This document shows, one piece after another, positions 59,555-64,000 of a stretch of DNA of 64,000 nucleotides (the first letter of the stretch is position 1; every line of letters begins with the position of its first letter). Location of the stretch: positions 50,001-114,000 of the forward strand of contig JAJGOT010000607.1 in NCBI GenBank assembly GCA_022457155.1, written 5' to 3'. A model generated the notes under the pieces. The model did no database searches, was not told where the DNA came from, and saw only the letters and a list, made by a program, of their open reading frames with translations. The stretch is from Cladopsammia gracilis. Taxonomy: Eukaryota; Cnidaria; Anthozoa; Scleractinia; Dendrophylliidae. The translations under genes were made by a program, and so were the position numbers.

Positions 59555-60728
59555 AGTGTTATTAATGTAGTATATACGATATATGTACACCTAATTGCAA
59601 TAACGTCTTTGTAGAAAAGTGAAATATATAAAAAAAAAGCCAAATAGAAGTTAATTATCAGCCTAATCAAAACTATAACAAATTCTCGAATATGATTGGT
59701 TATCAGCAGGGCCAATTACAGCATTAATAGGACAGTTTACGCGTCATGCCTGTAATTGGACGATGTAATTGGACAGTATGCGTCATTAGCGCGCGCTGTC
59801 CTTTTACCGTGCGTGCATCTCGGTCAAAAACACACTCAATTCTTATGTTTTTAATCACCAAAACGTGTTACCATTTAACGTTTTCTCCTCAAATTTTGTT
59901 ATAGTTATGATTAATTGGTAACAGGACTTCGTGTCATCCAATTCTGTCTGTAATCATACTCGTGATTAAACAAATCGGACTCCCGCGATTTTGTGAATCA
60001 CTCGTATGATTACTGACCGAATTGGTCTCCACTCAGTCCTATTACCATTATTAATTCTTATAGCGTGCGGCATTCACAGGGAACCCACATGTTTATAGTT
60101 GTACATTAATCGTGCAATTAAAGTAAGATAACGTTATTAACTTGTATTCTGAGGCGTTTTGAGCCCGTTTCTTTGGGCGAATTTCATGATTTCTGCCACC
60201 TTATAACCCAGATCTTAATCTAATAGAGAGAACTTGCCATGAGACAAAATAATTCATTCAGGAAAATGATATCGCTTTGGCTTCGATCCGTTGTTGCACT
60301 CGACCCCGTGCAATCTCGCAAACTTTCGGACAAATTTCCCCTGCAAACTACCAAGTAATGAAGTACCAATGAAGAAAAAAAAAATTACTGAAAGGTTGAA
60401 GGGATAATTAATGATTACAATTTGGATAATTACAGCTGTACATGGTATATATCGTGAATCTGGCACACGTCCATGTTGGAAATATGTTGCTGCCCTTTGC
60501 GTCTCATTCTCTAAGAACAACTGTTATGTGTCCACACAGTTGTACTATGAAAAGGCAAGGTGCAAAACTAGTTACTACATCGTAGTGATTGACTGCTGTG
60601 AGAATTATTAAAATCCGAGAATGTAGTTTGTATGGCTAAGTAATTGCTCAGAAGAAGAATGATCCTCGTGGTTGTGAACGCAATTTAAGCAATTGCGAAA
60701 AGAAGCCTGAAAAAAAAAAATGAATTCA

Positions 60729-60781
60729 GGACTTCAACGGGGGTTCGAACCCGTGACCTCGAGATACCGGTGCGATGCTCT

Positions 60782-60801
<20 letters not shown>
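60729..60801 (-). tRNA. tRNA-like SINE head A (Thr GGT-like)
   Basis: A full cloverleaf can be drawn: acceptor GGCTTCA pairs with TGAAGTC (one G-U), the D arm is GCTCAGTTGGTAGAGC and the T loop TTCGAAC. The anticodon loop reads CCGGTAT, so position 33 is C rather than U, and the lower anticodon stem has mismatches. More likely a SINE promoter than a decoding tRNA. Confidence 0.4.
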
Positions 60802-60816
<15 letters not shown>

Positions 60817-60980
60817 AGGTCAATTGTAGGTTCATATGTTCCCGTGAAAGGAGTGAATATGAAATGATATATATGAAATAAATCATATATGAACTACGGA
60901 AATGAAATCAATTGAAGAATGATCCTCGCAGTTGTGAACGCAATTTAAGCAATTGCGAAAAGAAGCCTGAAAAAAATTAA

Positions 60981-61052
60981 GGACTTCAACGGGGTTCGAA
61001 CCCGTGACCTCGCGATACTGGTGCGATGCTCTACCAACTGAGCTATAAAGCC
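60981..61052 (-). tRNA. tRNA-like SINE head B (Thr AGT-like)
   Basis: Same family as head A. The anticodon loop is CCAGTAT (AGT), with C33 and one mismatch closing the loop. The acceptor GGCTTTA pairs with TTGAAGTCC less well. Boxes A (TAGCTCAGTTGG) and B (GGTTCGAAC) are intact. Confidence 0.4.
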
Positions 61053-61232
61053 ACTAACGTTTTTCAGGCTTCTTTTTGCAATTGCTTAAATTGCGTCCAC
61101 AAATGCGAGGATCATTCTTCATTTGATTTCATTTCCGCAGTTCATATATGATTTATTTCATATATATCATTTCACACTTACTCCTTTCACGGGAACATAT
61201 GAACCTACAATTGACCTGCTCCCAACGTCAGT

Positions 61233-61304
61233 GGCTTGATAGCTCAGTTGGTAGAGCATCGCACCGGTATCGCGAGGTCACGGGTTCGAACCCCGTTGAA
61301 GTCC
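61233..61304 (+). tRNA. tRNA-like SINE head C (Thr GGT-like)
   Basis: Plus-strand copy with intact D and T arms, anticodon loop CCGGTAT, and a T tract 4 nt after the acceptor that could stop RNA polymerase III. The same C33 anomaly as in the others points to descent from one SINE master. Confidence 0.4.
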
Positions 61305-61839
61305 TGATTTTTTTTCAGGCTTCTTTTCGCAATTGCTTAAATTGCGTTCACAACTGCGAGGATAATTCTTCATTTGATTTCATTTCCGCAGTTCATATAT
61401 GATTTATTTCATATATATCATTTCATAAGTAATTGCTATTGGCAATTTTCATTTTTCTATGACAACGTTATTGTAATTAAGTTTATTTAGAACAATTTAC
61501 GAAAAGGTAGATGGTATAATTTATCAGTTTCGGAGCCGTAATTAAAAGGTTTCTAAATATTGGAGTTTAATGCTCAAATGATTGCTTGAATACTTGTAAG
61601 CCAATGGCTAAAAAACGTATTTCGTAATTTAGAATCTATTGGAGATGTGAATAAATAGTTTGTATAATAATCAGTGATTAAAATTATTTCCTTTTGTTAA
61701 AATTCATTACTATAGCACTTTTTATTAGATGTATTCTGTGAACAGAATTTGTACAAGTTGTTAGTGGTATCTTTTGTATGATAAAGACATTGTATAAGAA
61801 AGAAATATAATTACTCGTCTGGTTATTTTAAATAAGTGA

Positions 61840-61859
<20 letters not shown>

Positions 61860-61876
<17 letters not shown>

Positions 61877-61922
61877 ACAATGGCTCGCCTTCGGCTCGCC
61901 ATTGTAAACGCCCATACAGATC
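61860..61922. repeat. perfect stem-loop at the edge of a 42-bp repeat array
   Basis: GATCTGTATGGGCGTTTACA plus ATGGC and its exact inverse, with a 14-base CTCGCCTTCGGCTC centre. GATCTGTAT is also the start of every unit in the array that follows. Confidence 0.85.
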
Positions 61923-61965
61923 GGACGCGAATATTCTATCTGACTTATGAAATGAAACAATGAGT

Positions 61966-62133
61966 AGAGATCTGTATGAAAAGTTAATGAATACTAATTA
62001 GCTGAGTAGAGATCTGTATCAAAAGTTAATGCATACTAATTAGCTCAGCAGAGATCTGTATCAAAAGTTAATGCATACTAATTAGCTCAGCAGAGATCTG
62101 TATCAAAAGTTAATGCTACTGTTTAATAATTCA
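61966..62133 (+). repeat. 42-bp tandem repeat, four copies
   Basis: Units start at 61966, 62008, 62050 and 62092 with AGAGATCTGTAT and contain AAAAGTTAATGCATACTAAT and TAGCTCAGC. A further GATCTGTATTGGGGTTTACA at about 62144 looks like a degenerate counterpart of the hairpin. Confidence 0.9.
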
Positions 62134-62357
62134 TCAACTCAGTTGATCTGTATTGGGGTTTACAAATCTTCATTAAACATTCATTTCTTTTGTATTTTAC
62201 TTATGAATTATTAATGAATTTTATAATTATATTTAAAGTGCCTATCACCCCTAGAAAGTTATTTACAGAATCAACTCCTTGTACATTGAATAGTTGAATG
62301 GTAAAATATTTCTGGTTTTGAACGTTGCGTTTGTGAGTTATAGAGATTTGAATTTAC

Positions 62358-62571
62358 AAAATGCTAATTAGATGACGTCAACCCGGGAATCATTTATTAT
62401 ACAACTACTTGTTTTCACCTCCAAGTAATATAATATTTTTTACGAATCAATTGACTATCCACAATTTATTTTTAGTATTTATCAAAGCCATCAAATTAAT
62501 TATCCTCAAATTGTAAATTGGCGTAGATATAATGGCAAAGTCCCGGGCTGACGTCATCTAATTAGCATTTT
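62358..62571. repeat. inverted repeat with 31-bp arms containing TGACGTCA-type cores
   Basis: AAAATGCTAATTAGATGACG followed by TCAACCCGGGA, and the inverse at 62541-62571 with one mismatch. Each arm carries a GATGACGTCA core like a CRE site. Probably the ends of a small element. Confidence 0.75.
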
Positions 62572-63318
62572 CCACACAGGAAATCGTCTGCATATCCTGC
62601 GAACATCGCTCCGCGCCGCATTTACTTTGAGAAATTCCATACTGATGACGTAATTCTGTCCTGCACAGGAGCGCTGATTGGTCAACTCGATAATTTTACA
62701 TGAGAGGATTAATCCTGTCTGTCGTTAGAAAACGTTCGACTCTGTGTTCAATCTATTTGTTCTGTGTTTAATGTTTTGACGTTACAAGCAAGTCAGTTTC
62801 AGTCTCTTTATATTTTTATCTGCGGTGAAGAGGTTTTTCTATTTTTGTCAATTTATCGACCGGATATGGCAAATCACTGATATTTCAAACGGCGCCACTC
62901 GTGCACGTCTGGATGAATGAACATTTATCGGCGATACATGGGAAGAAGAATCCCGGAATTGTCATCATCAGTCTGCTTTTAGCGGAAAGACTACCTTCAG
63001 GCTCATGGCACCGCAATGGTCGGGGACAAAAATGGCAGTTTCTTTCGCCACCATTGCACTAAGAAATAACAGCTGGAAATAAAAGCGCGCAAGGAAATGT
63101 TATCCTCTGTAACAACCCCGTGTGCCTACATCCTCATGGACAAATGAATCACAACCTTTGCTTAGACGGATCGATAAAGAACCTCCCCTTATTTCATACG
63201 AAATGGGTAGATCTTTTAAAGACATACTGATCGGGGCTAAACTGTAAAAAGTCAAACCAACTTAAAACCGAGTGAACAAAGGTCATAACAAACACGCCAG
63301 CCGCGAGTAGGATTTGTG

Positions 63319-63516
63319 ATGGGCCTATCAACACCTTTCATTTCATTTGGTTTCACTGCATGGACATTATTACTAGTAGTAATCATAGATTATAGTGCGT
63401 CTCCTTATACCGTAGCACCTCGTCTTGACCTACGTAGTACCTCAGTTTCAGCCACTGTTGAAAGGGGCTATGTCACGAGATATGTCACGCAGGCAAAAAC
63501 TTCGGGCCGACGTTAA
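63319..63516 (+). CDS. possible first coding exon of a membrane protein
   Basis: A 65-codon frame starts MGLSTPFISFGFTAWTLLLV, a signal-anchor-like segment, and continues with ASPYTVAPRLDLRSTSV. It follows about 600 bp of UTR-like sequence, with TGACGTAA and GATTGG motifs near 62645-62680. The stop TAA is part of TTAAGGTTACAG, which looks like the end of a TTAA element, so the frame may be interrupted by an insertion or spliced earlier. No family was recognised. Confidence 0.25.
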   Translation: MGLSTPFISFGFTAWTLLLVVIIDYSASPYTVAPRLDLRSTSVSATVERGYVTRYVTQAKTSGRR

Positions 63517-64000
63517 GGTTACAGTGTACCTTCAGATCGAAAATTTATTGAAAATTTTTTTTTGGCATTAAAATAAAGTTTACAGAATGAACATTCATCC
63601 AAAAAAAAAAAGTATCGAAAAATAGTGAAAATTGACGGAGAAATGACGGTATATCTTTTGTGGGCGGAGTTTGTTTATTAAGCGACATGTTTTTTTTTAA
63701 GCGCCGTTTTCTCAAAGTTAATTTTTCGCTTGTTGGGGACACTTTAAAGAGCTACAACTCAAAGGGAATTTGTTCGATTTTCCTTAAATTTGGACAGAAG
63801 CTAGGCTAACATATAATCAACAAAAAGTGTCGGCGAATTTCTTAATTCCGAAAACTTTTTCGTCAAGAGGCATTTCCGTGCGATCATTCCAATTTTTTTC
63901 TCCCCTTTTCGAAAATATTCTGTAACTTTTCACTGCAATTGAATATGGAAAATCGCCGACACGTTTTTTTAAAGCTTCGTGTCCGGAAACCCGAGAACAA

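Larger units (their letters stand above)
60634..61433. mobile_element. cluster of three tRNA-headed SINE units, two minus and one plus
   Basis: Each unit has a tRNA-like head, then CAGGCTTCTTTTCGCAATTG, AACTGCGAGGATCATTCTTC and a tail with GTTCATATATGATTTATTTC. The two left units are in tandem on the minus strand. The third is inverted on the plus strand, with the join near 61058. Confidence 0.85.
59555..63318. other. 3' flank of the convertase gene
   Basis: Apart from the SINE cluster (60634-61433), the hairpin and 42-bp repeats (61860-62133) and the dyad at 62358-62571, I see nothing coding. A stretch at 59650-60060 repeats TAACTATAACAAA/TTTGTTATAGTTA and TAATTGGACAG wording, likely another decayed MITE. 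Confidence 0.6.

Overview
The window is animal nuclear DNA, AT-rich and crowded with decayed mobile elements. It most resembles an anthozoan cnidarian such as a stony coral or sea anemone. That placement is inference. It rests on the intron-rich furin/kexin gene, the tRNA-headed SINE family near 61 kb, L1- and CR1-like LINE remnants, and many MITEs with TA, TTAA or 3-bp target duplications.

One complete gene spans the window on the plus strand. Thirteen coding exons run from 4896 to 59554 and join in frame into a 677-residue furin/kexin-like proprotein convertase (PCSK, subtilase S8B). Domain order is signal peptide, inhibitory prodomain, catalytic domain (Asp151, His186, oxyanion Asn289, Ser363), P domain, Ser/Thr-rich stalk, one membrane helix and a short basic cytosolic tail. 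There is no furin-type Cys-rich region. All introns are GT-AG. Two are giant: intron 2 (8786-28272) and intron 11 (37638-55657). The protein is divergent where it matters: no Arg-X-Lys/Arg-Arg autocleavage site at the prodomain end, HGN instead of HGT, and ATS instead of GTS.

Left of the gene, a coding exon of an unidentified minus-strand gene runs off the window start (1 to about 325-336), followed by a minisatellite and repeats up to 4.9 kb. Intron 2 holds a TTAA element (8945-10441), a symmetric 3.5-kb element (12487-15961), CCGTA-ended MITEs, a TA MITE (23899-24180), and a 3.5-kb TIR-bounded unit (24235-27717) carrying a broken PIN-like plus CXC-domain gene. Introns 3-10 hold smaller MITEs and hairpins. 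Intron 11 is an element graveyard: a four-element nested complex at 40.4-42.3 kb, an 85-92-bp tandem array split from an L1-like LINE by a 1.9-kb foldback element with a 9-bp target duplication, a CR1-like LINE 3' end, a 359-bp insertion between 65-bp perfect direct repeats, and a 680-bp tri/hexanucleotide array. Intron 12 holds a 17-bp minisatellite of about 38 copies.

Right of the gene lie three tRNA-like SINE heads, hairpin repeats, and a possible first exon of another gene at 63.3 kb. No operon, CRISPR array, plasmid or viral feature was recognised. Splice sites were read by eye and no transcript data were available.
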